Positions 27,501 through 36,975 are shown, numbered from the stretch's first letter. The stretch is DNA of 64,000 nucleotides from Pelagomonas calceolata (GCA_918797485.1 CAKKNE010000001.1:5828001-5892000), one strand, 5' to 3'. Program-made: numbers and translations. The notes: generated from the sequence alone by a model not told the origin.

Positions 27501-29606
27501 ATCATCAATGGTATCTTCAAAAGGTTCTCTAGGACGCCTTTCTCGTCGTTTCTTCGGCGCCTTCTGGACCGGTTCCCGAGGCGGGCTCTTCGCCGTCTCA
27601 TGAGGTCTAGGTGATGCTGGTTTGATCCCAACTCTAGCAATCTCCTCGGCGCGGATCTTCTCGTAGGCCGCTGCTTTGGCGGCAGCCGCTTCTTGCCGCG
27701 CCGTCGCGCGCGCGCGCCGCTCGACGTCGTCAGAAGGCCTCGGGGGCGCCGGCTTTTTCTTGGGAGGCTCGGTCTTGGGTGGAGGCGGTCTTTTTTTAGG
27801 TGGTTCCTTGTTCAGCTTCTCGGCGGACCGTCGTTTCTTGGGCGGGAGGGCGCTCTCCTCGGACGCGCGAGGCGACGACGACCGCCTTCCACCGTTATCT
27901 ACCGATTTTGAGATGTGCTGCGCGTCGACGCGCTTCTCACTCCCACCAAGGACGTACTTGACGGCGTACGTGAAGCCCGTGGTCCTTTTTTCAGAACCGT
28001 CGCGCATGGGGCCCTGGTCGACTAATCGTTCGTCGTGGATCTCGCGAATCGTCGCCGCGCCGCCGGGGAAGTTGACGCCGGGGTGCGTGCGAGGTGCTAC
28101 TTCCACTAAATCACCAATCGCAAACCGGGGCTTCTCCTCCGGCGTAGTTTTGGGGCGGTCCTTGCCCTTCGACCGGTACGGCGCCGAGGCTGGCGCGGAC
28201 GCCAGCTCGGGCTTTTTGTCTTCCGAGGCTCTTCTCGCTTTCTTCGGCGGGGCCTTCTTGTCGGATCCCCCGGACGACGAGCGGCGGCGGGCCGGCTTCG
28301 GCGCGTCTTCGGCCTTTGGCGGCGAGCGCGCCGTCTCGGCCGGTGACTGGCCGTTCGCCTTCTCGGCCGGCTTCTCGGCGGCCGGCGGCTTGGGCGGCGA
28401 CCGCGCGGCGGGCTTGGGCGACTCAGCCGGTGTGGGCGCGGGCGGCGGCGGCGGGATCGCCGGCAGCGCGGGCTTGACGTCCGGAGCCTCGGCCGCAGGC
28501 GCGCCGATGGCCTCGAGGAAGCTCCCCTCGTCGAAATTCGACGCCTTCGCCGCGAAGGCCGCGCGCACGCGTTGCGGATCCGGCGGATCTGATGGCGGCG
28601 CCCGCACGGGCGACTTCTTTTCGCCGCCTCGCTTCCGCGACGTCGCGGCCGGCTCTTCCAAGACCACCGGCGTCTTCGGACGCTGCGCGTACTCGAGGGC
28701 TTGCTTGTTGAAGGTCGACGAGAAGGGTTCTGGTAAATCATCTAGATCCAGTGATCTACCTCTAGCTCGAGCCGCGTCGACGACCTTCCGCCAGGGCAGT
28801 TGCAACACGTGCGGCGGGTAGCAAGCGACATCTAGATGCGCGGTAGAGACGTCTCCCGGCGGGCCCTGCCTTCTTTCGCGAGGTGCGGGTTTCGTGGCCT
28901 CGAACGCCGCTTTCAGTCTAGCCGCCCTTCGGGGCCAGGCGTCTCCATTCTCAATGGGGTCGATGTGCTTCGCCGCGAACTGTTTCAGGGCTGATGCTAG
29001 AGCGACGGCGTCGGCGTGCGCCGTCGCTACGGCTTCCTTGATGGGTTGTGGTGCCTCCGGAGGGTCATATGTCAAAGGTAGCGGTTTAGCATGGGTCGCC
29101 TTCGCTTCCACGGCTTCGAGCTCGAACATGCGTGATTCCCCGGCGTTGTCCTTCACTTCTGCCGACCACCAGGGATTCAGGAAGACCACAGCCACAGCAT
29201 CCACTTTCGGCCGAAACCTAGCTGGAGTGGATGCGTAGTACTCCAGGTATTCCTCAACAGCAATGGCGCGCGCGGGCCACCACTGCTGGCACGTGTTCTC
29301 CTCCAGGATTTTCAGGCGGTCTATTTTATATTGTTCGACCACTATCTTCTCCGCTACTGTGGATCTAGCTAGTAACAGCCCGTCCCTCGGCCAGTTGTCC
29401 GTCAGGATGGCGTCGCCGTAGTTGACTGATTCGAGTCTCGACGTGCCGCCGCTCGCGACGAGTTGTTTTCGTTGCTCGGGCGCGAGTTTTTGTGAAGCGC
29501 CGCCCTGGTGGAGGAACTCGGGCAGCAGCGCGCGCGGCGGCTCCGTGGGTCTTTGTTGAGGCGCGTCCTGTTCCGGCACGGACTCCTCGGAGGTGGGCTC
29601 CTCCAT
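24519..29606 (-). CDS. Large chromatin protein ending in a class II histone deacetylase domain
   Basis: 1,695 residues from ATG 29606, single exon. The N-terminal about 300 residues are a globular region I do not recognise. Then: Pro/Lys-rich linkers; a Tudor/SH3-like stretch (FAIGDLVEVAPRTHPG ... YAVKYVLGGSEKRV); one Ala-rich helical repeat of the same kind as in the SANT/AP2 gene; a SAP-like segment (SSSQLREAMQSRGIGRGAY); a CCHC knuckle (CDKCDGPHLTDDC); a CCHC/C2H2-like finger (CRKGCGRVFSHPPARVAHEK); a coiled/charged region; and the deacetylase domain (about 1300-1620). Its motifs are RPPGHHA (His 1400-1401), DFDVHHGNGT (Asp 1444, His 1446), LILSSGFDAH (Asp 1533) and LEGGYG, so zinc and catalytic residues are present. 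It should remove acetyl groups from lysine in chromatin; targeting by the accessory domains is inference. Confidence 0.85.
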   Translation of the reverse strand: MEEPTSEESVPEQDAPQQRPTEPPRALLPEFLHQGGASQKLAPEQRKQLVASGGTSRLESVNYGDAILTDNWPRDGLLLARSTVAEKIVVEQYKIDRLKILEENTCQQWWPARAIAVEEYLEYYASTPARFRPKVDAVAVVFLNPWWSAEVKDNAGESRMFELEAVEAKATHAKPLPLTYDPPEAPQPIKEAVATAHADAVALASALKQFAAKHIDPIENGDAWPRRAARLKAAFEATKPAPRERRQGPPGDVSTAHLDVACYPPHVLQLPWRKVVDAARARGRSLDLDDLPEPFSSTFNKQALEYAQRPKTPVVLEEPAATSRKRGGEKKSPVRAPPSDPPDPQRVRAAFAAKASNFDEGSFLEAIGAPAAEAPDVKPALPAIPPPPPAPTPAESPKPAARSPPKPPAAEKPAEKANGQSPAETARSPPKAEDAPKPARRRSSSGGSDKKAPPKKARRASEDKKPELASAPASAPYRSKGKDRPKTTPEEKPRFAIGDLVEVAPRTHPGVNFPGGAATIREIHDERLVDQGPMRDGSEKRTTGFTYAVKYVLGGSEKRVDAQHISKSVDNGGRRSSSPRASEESALPPKKRRSAEKLNKEPPKKRPPPPKTEPPKKKPAPPRPSDDVERRARATARQEAAAAKAAAYEKIRAEEIARVGIKPASPRPHETAKSPPREPVQKAPKKRRERRPREPFEDTIDDEFSGLSSSQLREAMQSRGIGRGAYDTPQDFLRKLRAHKKRQDPFASDSDDALPPKCDKCDGPHLTDDCPHFPRERDPSPEPGANPFNPFKRKKVPSKEESSSSDEKEEEPRRGPGRPGKDEKPRPPLKKRQRSPPKQEEEDEEEETLTCRKGCGRVFSHPPARVAHEKSCRGKLDSSRAARARARASSDDADDEDEPPRSPPPRKTRAGSATEPPPRRTPRALSPRGAASIRSPQKDGKVLPEPRRVRVKPESWHQAADEDQFFDAENFDRWSDRGAPTLQIPSEAPVDVGRALAYLREGDASDLCGARASEASKSTKKALKACKGADGQRASVARELWLYLAARAGRRGSSTSCASLSDAAAERDVAAALQDLEVVTLAAAAAGARACSRAKAPKKPSKSQNVGPMAQGSDDPMSESSSDSSDDEGDDVELKKRLVKCRSERAAALEALERVDGLVQGLLDRDDALLRRTCANAATDKVDRDVVARRAARNRDQDAKAAAERGAKEAQRALDDARAARREVQVTRDAWLTHRNRTRRRMLAGVARVTSSDEYSWDAPGAPRTLCVYDRRCRLHSTKPHCVEQARRAVAAAAVVEARARRCSNKLWVERTVHGSYLQRAASSLAYAHTRSYVGAVRQRCLDLATEATMIFGGEDEDTCGNRDTWGAAIAASAAVIQAVDAVLSGEARNALCAVRPPGHHAGASINSLGAPGNGYCLLNHAALGAKHAAHERGLKRVAVFDFDVHHGNGTEDILARTFDPRFMYLSLHATGEDVFPGSGRRARPDHPGVLNAPHRAEKVVTTEWVLEEALPRILNALDAFRPDLLILSSGFDAHKRDPVDLGRLDAADYGVLTRRLVDWAERKCCGRLVSVLEGGYGVDCGPGGEYVTSGRKEAFDTCLRAHVDELAGAFVEADVDEDADLREEADAIRAADAAAAAAAANSIRAHKAAADAFFRDPPGEDEPSDDAPRLTASALSGLGRDGDQDRVDMLLDKE

Positions 29607-30194
29607 TTTTGCTAGCTTGTGTGTCGGGGTCGAGAGGTTTCGGCCCGCGGCTCTTTTTTTACCGCTTCCTCGCGAGGCGCCTTTGCGATGCAAGCAGTGG
29701 CTGGGCTGCGGCTACGTCTCTACGGAGTCACAGAATTATATATAGCCCCGCTGCTTTCGTAAACAGCTTTGATGCACAGCTGTGCCTTTATGGTCTTATC
29801 TCTGCCGGCACGGCAAATAGGCTGGAGGCAATTTGTGCGTTATCGTAGGCAGGCTGTAGCCTCCCGATAAGCTTACTTGCACGGTTCAGCACTAGGTGAC
29901 GGCGCTGAACAGAGAGGCTGGGTCTAATAACATGCCTGGGAGCTCTAATTTTGAGCATGCGTCGGACCCTTCGACCGCGGATGCTTGGGTGTTGTATTCG
30001 TGCGAGAGCAGTTGACAGAACTGCTGAGGGAGGAACACGGCCAAGCGTACGGGTTTCGCGCGATCCCAGCCTGTCACTTAGATCCGCGGCTCTGATCGCT
30101 GCAGCGTACTTATTGCTACAAAGGAGGCGTTCTAGGAGCACTATTTGCAGCGCGCCACTGCCCGGCGGAATCTCGCACCAGCTCGCCCAGCACA
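29607..30194. promoter_or_regulatory. Divergent promoter region (HDAC and aldehyde dehydrogenase)
   Basis: About 588 bp between two divergent start codons. I see no gene, no tRNA box pattern and none of the recurrent 5'-flank motifs in intact form. Confidence 0.4.
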
Positions 30195-32245
30195 ATGTCA
30201 TCTCTCTGGCTCCGCAAGCTCGCATTGGCTGGCGCCACGCTGGCGCCAACATCACTGGCCTTCAGCCACTACACGCAGAAGCCCACGCAAAAGTCGACGG
30301 CGCTGCGCGCGGCGCCGCTGAAGCAGTGCGTCGGCGGCACGTGGGTGGCCTCTTCAGGAGCGGGCACCATCGACGTCGAGGACCCGACGACGGGCGCGCT
30401 CATCGGTCGCGTGCCGGAGGGCACGGAGGCCGACGCCCACGCCGCGCTCCTCGCGGCGAAGCAGGCGCAGCCGGCCTGGGCCAAGACCGCCCCGGCCGCG
30501 CGGGGCGAAGCCCTGAAGGCCATGGCCCGCGTCATCCGGGCGAACCGCGTCGAGCTCGCCGAGCTCCTCGCCTCGGAGCAGGCCAAGGTCGCGGGCCTGG
30601 CCCAGGTCGAGATAGATTTTACGGCGGTATGATACGGCGTCCTGCGAGGGGGGTCGACTCACGATGGGCGCGACGATGGCGTGACGGTGGGACCGACACC
30701 ACCTCCGCCATCGTGAGCCATCGTGACGGTTCCGTCCCGCGCAGGAATACTTCGACTACTACGCGGGCTGGGCGCGCATCTACGAGGCCGGCGAGATCAT
30801 CTCGAGCGACGTCTCGGTCCGTGCGGAAATCAACATTCACAGCACCCTCGCGTCGACCCCTACGCCATCGACGCGACGTCTGCTCGATGGCGTGACGGTG
30901 CTGGTCCCTCACGCGCGTCGTCGCCGAATGCACCCAACTCACTGGTTGATTTTAACAGGACCCCAACGAGCACATCTACCTGCACAAGATCCCGCTCGGC
31001 GTCTCGGTAGGTATATGTCCTTGGAATTTCCCAGTGTTTGTGATGGCGCGGAAGCTCGCACCGGCGCTCGTCACTGGGAACACTTGCGTCGTCAAGACGA
31101 GTGAGGTCACGCCTTTAACTTGTGCCCGGATTACTGAGTTGTGGACCGAATCCGACGACGCGGCGCTGCCGCCGAAGGGCACTTATTCTGTCATCACGGG
31201 TCTCGGCTCGACGGTTGGCGCGGCGCTCGTGTCCTCGCCGCTCGTGGACATCGTCTCGGTCCGTGCGGAAATCAAAATTGCATTTGTCATTTCCTGAATC
31301 ATTCGTCGACCCGCGACTCACTGGTTGATTTGCACACAGGTCTCGATGACGGGCTCCGTGGCCACCGGAAAATCAATCATGAAGTCAGCGGCAGAGCACA
31401 TGACCAAAGTGAGCCTCGAGCTCGGCGGCAAGGCGCCGGCGATCGTGTGTGCTGATGCCGACTTGGACCTCGCCGTCAAGGGAGTTCTCGCGTCGCGCAT
31501 CTGCTTCAGCGGCCAGGTTTGTAATTGCTGTGAGCGGGTTTATGTCCACGAGTCGGTGAAGGAGGCTTTCCTCCAGAAATTGGTGGCGGCGATGGAGGGT
31601 ACGTCTCAGTGTCCGATGACTTGCTCACGGCGTATTCACATAGGCGTCAAGGTCGGCGCGCCCGCCGACGACGGTGTCGATTGCTGTGGGTTGGTATCGT
31701 CCGCACAGTTCGACAAAGTGAAAGGAATGTTAGACCGTGCGGTGGCGGCCGGTGCGAAGGTCGAGTGCGGCGGAACTCCTCTCACGAACGTCGGCTATGG
31801 GTTCGCGCCCACGGTCCTGACGAACGTGAAGCAGAGCGACGAGATCGTGCAAGAGGAGGTGTGTTTCTGAGCGGGAACAATGTGTCTTCGTGTTTACTTT
31901 AGTGGCGGCGGCTTCGTGACGGTTCATTTAACACAGGTCTTCGGGCCCGTCCTGCCCGTGCTCACGTTCAAGACGATGGACGAAGCATTCCAGCTCGCCT
32001 GCGACACGAAGTTCGGGCTCACGTCGTCGATCTACACGACGAACGTGGACATCGCCGAGCGGGCCAAGAATGAGCTGCGCTTCGGCGAGACGTACGTGAA
32101 CCGCGAGAACTTCGAGGCGATCCAGGGCTTCCACGCTGGGATGCGCCAGTCGGGAATTGGCGGCGCCGACGGCAAGCACGGGTTGGAGGAGTACCTCGCG
32201 TCCCACGTCGTGTACGTGAGGCGTGACCCGAGCGCGGGGAATTAG
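30195..32245 (+). CDS. Aldehyde dehydrogenase (AldA-like), six exons, probably plastid-targeted
   Basis: Exons 30195-30626, 30745-30810, 30959-31252, 31340-31598, 31644-31858 and 31937-32245 give about 524 residues; all junctions keep frame. The protein resembles bacterial AldA (lactaldehyde/glycolaldehyde dehydrogenase): YYAGWARIYEAGEIISSD, then PWNFP (Asn about 189), LELGGK (Glu about 291) and GQVCN (catalytic Cys about 325), all conserved. It oxidises an aldehyde with NAD(P)+; the substrate is not readable. The N-terminus (LALAGATLAPTSLAFSHYTQ) is a signal peptide with an -AF- type cleavage region followed by a basic, Ser/Thr-rich stretch, as in stramenopile plastid proteins. Introns 2 and 3 are introners; introns 1, 4 and 5 are ordinary short GT-AG introns (118, 45 and 78 bp) or decayed elements. 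Confidence 0.85.
30811..30958 (+). mobile_element. Introner intron, copy 3 (forward, target duplication not visible)
   Basis: 148 bp, GT donor, ends TTGATTTTAACAG. It contains the internal family blocks CCATCGACGCGA and CTGCTCGATGGCGTGACGG and the 3' block ACTCACTGGTTGATTT. The left end is identical over 23 bp to that of the introner at 31253 in the same gene, but the sequence after the acceptor (GACCCCAA) does not match its left flank. Confidence 0.75.
31253..31339 (+). mobile_element. Introner intron, copy 4 (forward, short)
   Basis: 87 bp. The target duplication GTCTCG(G/A)T begins the intron and recurs right after the acceptor ACACAG. The ends CCGTGCGGAAATCAA and TTGATTTGCACACAG are diverged copies of the terminal repeat. 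The interior is mostly lost, leaving the 3' block GACTCACTGG. Splicing rebuilds LVDIVSMTGS. Confidence 0.8.
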
Positions 32246-33332
32246 TTACGAAGGCCCCCCTTCAGGCGAAATTAACAGATCTCACTTAATAACCCCGACA
32301 ACTCTGGTCCCGCTCCGCATCGACGGCCTCGTAGTAGGAGGGGTTGTAGACGGGCTCGGCTTGGCTGGTCCCTCCACTTCATGGGCTTCGCGGCGACGCG
32401 GCCTCCAGATGCGGCTTCCCTCATGCGGTACATTAGCGAATTTCCGGCGGCTACGCCATGTTAGGCGTCCCGGCGGTATGCGAAAGCATGGGATTGATGC
32501 CGCCGCGCGTACGTCGCGTCCACTAAAAAACAAAACAGGGCAGGCCAAGCGCAGCGCAGCGCAAAGCGTTGCACGACACGCCTGCCGGCGGGGCAGCCGC
32601 GTGGCGTGCACAATGGCGCAACGGCGCCTCGACGCCATCGCCGCAGCGCCGCGGGCGCGGGCGTGCCTAGTCCTGGCGTGCTGTCTCATCAGATGCTGCC
32701 CCATGGGCTCCCGCTGGAGCTCCAGCGGAAGAGCCGCGCGCTGGGGTCACGATAGACAGCGCAGCCACCGCGCGCGGTGGGCCACGACGTCGCGGGCTTT
32801 CGCCGGGCGCAGACGTTGGACGCGGCTCGTCGACGCGCACATCGATAGCACGCCGCCGCGGCTTGACTCTGACAACCAGGCCGCAGTTGATGTATTTTAT
32901 TGTGATGTTGTTTCCGTAAATGCCGTTCTCGCCGAATTTCGCTCGTCTTGCTCGAAAACTCGAAAAACCCGACACAAAAGACCTGAACCATTCCCTGTCA
33001 ACAAGAACACAGCGCGCAAGCCACACGGGCCGCAGCTGCGTCTGCTGAGGCAACGATACATCTGTTCGGATACCTGGCGAAATCGTGAGCGAGTACTACG
33101 GGCCGAGGGCGCCTGTAGCTGCAGCTTACAGCACATTTGCCCCTGGTGTCCCAGCGCTCTAGCGCGGGCTCACGCGGCTCACGCGCGCCGCGCTCCAGCT
33201 GAAAGAAGCGCCCCGACGCCCCGGTGCTGCGCCGGCGCCGCTGCGTCAATTCGTGTCACACCTGTCGAGACGCCGCCGCTCGACCGCCGCTGCGCCGCTG
33301 CCGCTCACGAAGCAAGCCGACGCGTCGCCGCA
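32246..33332. other. Intergenic region, no gene recognised
   Basis: About 1.09 kb. The frame of the downstream gene is open throughout, and minus-strand frames exist (for example 32282-32704), but their residues are Arg/Ser-rich and without domains. It contains one copy of the 10-mer GAAAAACCCG (reverse of CGGGTTTTTC) at 32962-32971, about 360 bp before the next start. Confidence 0.4.
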
Positions 33333-35867
33333 ATGCCGCCAAAAAAGAAGCAGAAGACGCTAACCAAGAAGGAGATACGCATACGCGACAACCGGTGGAA
33401 GGCTTACGGAGACGCGATTAAAGATGCGCAGGGCGGCGTCGCGTCGCCGATGCCGACTGACCCGAAGGACCTGACCCTGTGGGACTGGTCGAACGCCCCC
33501 GAGCTCTTTGATGGCACGCAGCTGTCGCTCGAGGAGTTGGGGACCCAAGTCGTCTTCCTAGAAGCCGGCGGCAAGGGTGGGGACAGCGCGCGGCGACAAT
33601 TGCACGGCTACATGAGGGAGAAGATCGTGGCCGCCGAGGCGGCGCCGGCCGAAGCCGCGCGAGAAGCCGAGCGGACGGCCGAGATCGCGACGCTCAAGGA
33701 GGAGGGCCTGTGGCTCGGCGACAGCGACTTCGAGGCCCAGATCGCGGCGCGCTACGACCCCGCGACGAATACTTATTTAATGTCGTGTGAAGAGTTCTAC
33801 CGGCGGGGCGGCGACAAAGCGGCGTATAATGAGGCGAAGCGCCGCAAGGACGAGCGGACGGTCAAGAAGGCCGAGGACGACGGCAAGCGGCGCGTGTCGG
33901 AGCGCAAAGTCACTACGCCCGACTGGCTGCGGCCGGGCGAGAAGGACAACGAAGGCAAGGCGCCCTGGGGCCACAGGGAGTGCAACCACTACTGGCGCGA
34001 CAAAGACGCGGACAGCGCGACCGCAATCGCCTGCGTCGAGGAGGCGATGGGCAAGAGGAAGCTAGAGGACCTCGGCGTCGCCGTCGCCGACGAAATGCTG
34101 AAGACGGAGGCGTCGAACGAGACGTGGCAGCGCGGCGAGCAGGATAGTGTTAGCCGCTGCCTGACGAACGCCGCCCGGACGTTTCAGCTGCGCACCTGGC
34201 TCGCTAAACTCGCGTCCGAGCGCCACTGGCGGCGGCTCGCGGCGCGGCGCCTCGCCTCGCGGCGCTGCGTCTTGGTGCTCGGCGACGTGACGAACGACGA
34301 CTCGCTCCCGGAACGGGCGCTGCTCTGCGACGCCGCGCTGGGCGACGACGTTTCTTTATTACACGCTTCTGTCGTGGCGGGCGGCGACGACACGCGGATG
34401 GAGGATGTGTCGCCGCCGAGAAGCCTACTCGCTGCTTCATTAGTGGCGGCCGGTTCGGACGTTGATAGCTCTGGCGGTGCTGATAGAGACGACATTAGCG
34501 GAACGGCGCGCGGTCTGAGGACTTTAGATGGCGCGTCTTCGATTGCTGCAGATGTGGCGGAGCCAAGTCTGGATCCAAGGGAGCCGGGCTTCATCTCGCA
34601 AGTGGTGCGCGACGCCGAGGCGACGCCTCGTATGCCGGACGCTGCGGCGGCGCTGGACGCGCTGTCACGGTCCCATACCCCTACGGGTCGCCTCGGGGAG
34701 ATCCTTGAGAAATTTGAACTCATGCGATACGACCCTACGAGCGACGAGTGCGTGGGCGGCCCTGCTTATGAAAGGATGCGGGCGGCGGACGCTCGGAAGC
34801 GGAAGAAGACGCGTACTGGCGGGGGTGTCTGTGAGTTCTACATCTTCAAGGTCCTTTTACTGGCGCTCGCGAGGGCCTTCGTGGCGGGGCGCCTCAAGTT
34901 CGACAAGATGGCTTTGACGCTCTACTACTGCGTCTTCGGCCGCTACTTCTGGGCGGAGCTGTTCTGGACGGCGGGCTTCACGATGCTCGACGCGCTGCGC
35001 TTGGGTCTGCCTTTAGATTGGATTCCGATGGAGGTGCGAGTCGCGGACCTCCCGCTCCTGCCGCGCTGGGTCGAGCTCAACTTCCCGAACGGCATCACTA
35101 TCGCGTCGTCGGCCGTCCTCCTCGAGCTCTGCCAGGCGACGAACCAGGCGTTCTTCGACAAGGGCAAGAGCGCGCTCTACGTCGCCGCCCACGCCGCCTT
35201 CTTCGGCGGCAGCCACCAGCTCACGCTCGCGGCGCTCGCGGACGTCGGCGCCGGCTCGGCCGAGCTCGCGGCGCCGCGCGTCGCGGCGTGCGAGCTGGAG
35301 GTCGTCGCGTACGGCGGTGCGGCGTCCTCGGTCGTCTCGGGCGGCGTCTCGCTCGCCCTCGGCGGCTCGGACGTCCTCGCGGCGCCGACCCTCGCGACGG
35401 CGACGCCCGTGTTCGCATCGCGCGCGGACGCGCTCGCGGCGGCGGCGAAGCCGTTCGAGTTCGAGATCTCCTTCGCGAAGCCCGCGGCGCCGGAGGGGGC
35501 GCCGCGCTGGACCGAGTTCCACAAGATCGGCGACCTGATACCGGCGCTCGCGGCGCTTTCGCGCCACAATTCGTCGTGGGACCAACTCGCATCGTCGGAA
35601 GAGTCGTGGGTCCGCCAGTCGGACACCGTCCGCGTCATGGAGACGGCCGCGCAGCTCGTCTTCGCCGGGCTGGACATCGAGGACATCGCGGAGCCGATCT
35701 CGATCGTGAACGTGTTTAACCCGCACTACCAGTGCCAGCGCAACACGACCTACACGATCTGGGCGGGCGTCGACTTCGAGGTCAAGATGCCGGACGGGCG
35801 CATCCTCTCCAAGCGCGAGTTCCTGAAGGAGGTCATGAAGAAGCACGCGGCGGCGGCGGCCGCCTAG
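33333..35867 (+). CDS. Unknown protein, 844 residues
   Basis: Start chosen at ATG 33333 (cgcaATGCCGCC), where a Lys-rich N-terminus begins (PPKKKQKTLTKKEIRIRDNR); the frame is open 370 codons upstream but that part is composition-biased. I do not recognise the family. The N-terminal third is charged and helical with several Trp (LTLWDWSNAPELF, WLRPGEKDNEGKAPWGHREC). A middle low-complexity region follows. The C-terminal half has hydrophobic stretches (FYIFKVLLLALARAFVAG, ALTLYYCVFGRYFWAELFW) and a well-ordered-looking end (VNVFNPHYQCQRNTTYTIWA). The Lys-rich start could be a nuclear signal. It might be a membrane or globular protein; the evidence does not decide. A run of Ala ends the protein. 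Confidence 0.65.
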   Translation: MPPKKKQKTLTKKEIRIRDNRWKAYGDAIKDAQGGVASPMPTDPKDLTLWDWSNAPELFDGTQLSLEELGTQVVFLEAGGKGGDSARRQLHGYMREKIVAAEAAPAEAAREAERTAEIATLKEEGLWLGDSDFEAQIAARYDPATNTYLMSCEEFYRRGGDKAAYNEAKRRKDERTVKKAEDDGKRRVSERKVTTPDWLRPGEKDNEGKAPWGHRECNHYWRDKDADSATAIACVEEAMGKRKLEDLGVAVADEMLKTEASNETWQRGEQDSVSRCLTNAARTFQLRTWLAKLASERHWRRLAARRLASRRCVLVLGDVTNDDSLPERALLCDAALGDDVSLLHASVVAGGDDTRMEDVSPPRSLLAASLVAAGSDVDSSGGADRDDISGTARGLRTLDGASSIAADVAEPSLDPREPGFISQVVRDAEATPRMPDAAAALDALSRSHTPTGRLGEILEKFELMRYDPTSDECVGGPAYERMRAADARKRKKTRTGGGVCEFYIFKVLLLALARAFVAGRLKFDKMALTLYYCVFGRYFWAELFWTAGFTMLDALRLGLPLDWIPMEVRVADLPLLPRWVELNFPNGITIASSAVLLELCQATNQAFFDKGKSALYVAAHAAFFGGSHQLTLAALADVGAGSAELAAPRVAACELEVVAYGGAASSVVSGGVSLALGGSDVLAAPTLATATPVFASRADALAAAAKPFEFEISFAKPAAPEGAPRWTEFHKIGDLIPALAALSRHNSSWDQLASSEESWVRQSDTVRVMETAAQLVFAGLDIEDIAEPISIVNVFNPHYQCQRNTTYTIWAGVDFEVKMPDGRILSKREFLKEVMKKHAAAAAA

Positions 35868-35912
35868 GCACGTGCTATACTAAGTATCTACTAAGTACTG
35901 ACTCTCGACTAA

Positions 35913-35934
35913 ACTAGCGTACAGAGGCGCTAGC
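35913..35934 (-). repeat. Possible degenerate palindromic 5'-flank motif
   Basis: ACTAGCGTACAG then AGGCGCTAGC, 22 bp, about 140 bp upstream of the archease ATG. Both CTAGC ends are present; the centre differs from the better copies. Confidence 0.35.
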
Positions 35935-36073
35935 ATTACTTGCACCTGCAGCAGGCACGCATAGCTTATCCCCGCACTGCTGCTCCGCTGAGCTCGTTTA
36001 CGGCATTGTACGTGTGTCTGGATCAGTGCCGCACTGCTGCCCTCATTCCTGAACTGCGCGCAGTCGTACCGCC

Positions 36074-36703
36074 ATGGCCGACGCCCCCAGCTGGCAGCCC
36101 CTGCCGCCGCGGCGGCGCAAGCGCCAGAAGAGCGACCCGACACCTAGTGTGTCCGCCTTCGAGCAGAAAGCAAAAGCCAACGCCGAGGCCGTCGCGGCGA
36201 ACGTCGCGCAGCGAGCGGCGGCCAACGCCAGGGGACGACCCGAAGTAGCAGAAGCCACGAAGAAGGTCATGCATGGTGATTATGAGCATTTAGATCACAC
36301 TGCGGACGTCCAGTTCCACGCCTGGGGGGTAGATTTTGAGAAGGCATTGGAGGCATTAGGATGCTGCTTGTTCGATTACGTGACGGAAATTGTGTCTATA
36401 AACGAGACGGAAGAGGGCGCAAGAACCCATGAAATCGAGGGCGCGGACATGAAGAAGTTCATCTTTCGCTTCCTGGACGAGTTGTTGTACGCGTTTACTG
36501 GGGACGATATTGCGTGCCGGACGGTCTCCGTTAAAGTGCATCAGCGCGAACCAATCTTCAAGGCCACCGTCAGAACGACGGGCGAGAAATTTGATTTGGA
36601 GAAACATCCGCAAGGCACGGAGGTCAAAGCCATCACCTATTCGGCAATGCAGATCCACGAGAAGCCTGATCGGTGCGACCTGTACGTCATCGTGGACATC
36701 TAG
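36074..36703 (+). CDS. Archease (tRNA-ligase RtcB activator)
   Basis: 209 residues. After a basic, probably disordered N-terminus of about 65 residues, the archease domain runs to the end: YEHLDHTADVQFHAWG, FEKALEALGCCLFDYVTE, FIFRFLDELLYAFTGDD, VKAITYSAMQIHE and the C-terminal LYVIVDI. The Asp/His of HTAD and the C-terminal acidic residue that bind metal in archease are present. Archease lets the RtcB-type RNA ligase turn over with GTP in tRNA splicing and in XBP1-like mRNA splicing. The N-terminal extension contains PPRRRKRQK, a possible nuclear signal. Length is somewhat over the family core because of this extension. A degenerate palindromic motif lies about 140 bp upstream. Confidence 0.92.
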   Translation: MADAPSWQPLPPRRRKRQKSDPTPSVSAFEQKAKANAEAVAANVAQRAAANARGRPEVAEATKKVMHGDYEHLDHTADVQFHAWGVDFEKALEALGCCLFDYVTEIVSINETEEGARTHEIEGADMKKFIFRFLDELLYAFTGDDIACRTVSVKVHQREPIFKATVRTTGEKFDLEKHPQGTEVKAITYSAMQIHEKPDRCDLYVIVDI

Positions 36704-36975
36704 GTATCGGGCGTAAGGTTGTGTGTTTTGATCGCGTCGGCGGCGTGCCGTGCGGGTCCTGCTCCTCGTCCGCACGAGAGCGCACCACTGAAACAGTGCC
36801 CGCATCCCTCTATCGTTGCAGCGGCAGCGAAACAGCTCACGAGAAGCCCGCGGGCAGCCGTCGCTCGGGCTGCACGCACCCGTCGATCGCGGGGCAGCTG
36901 CCACAACGCCCCTAACAGCAACAAAGTAGCTGGTTGCAGCCAAGAAGGCAGCCCGAGCGTAGAAACTGAGCAGTC

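Noticed and set aside
29761-29960. Possible tRNA or small RNA hairpins
   Set aside because: Searched by eye for the T-loop pattern GGTTCRANNC and acceptor stem pairing; none satisfied both.
30627-30744. First intron of the aldehyde dehydrogenase as an eighth introner
   Set aside because: It has a block like GATGGCGTGACGG but neither terminal repeats nor a target duplication; only a possible old remnant.
32282-32704. Minus-strand open frame between the aldehyde dehydrogenase and the unknown gene
   Set aside because: Arg/Ser-rich with no recognisable domain, and overlaps the open upstream frame of the next gene.
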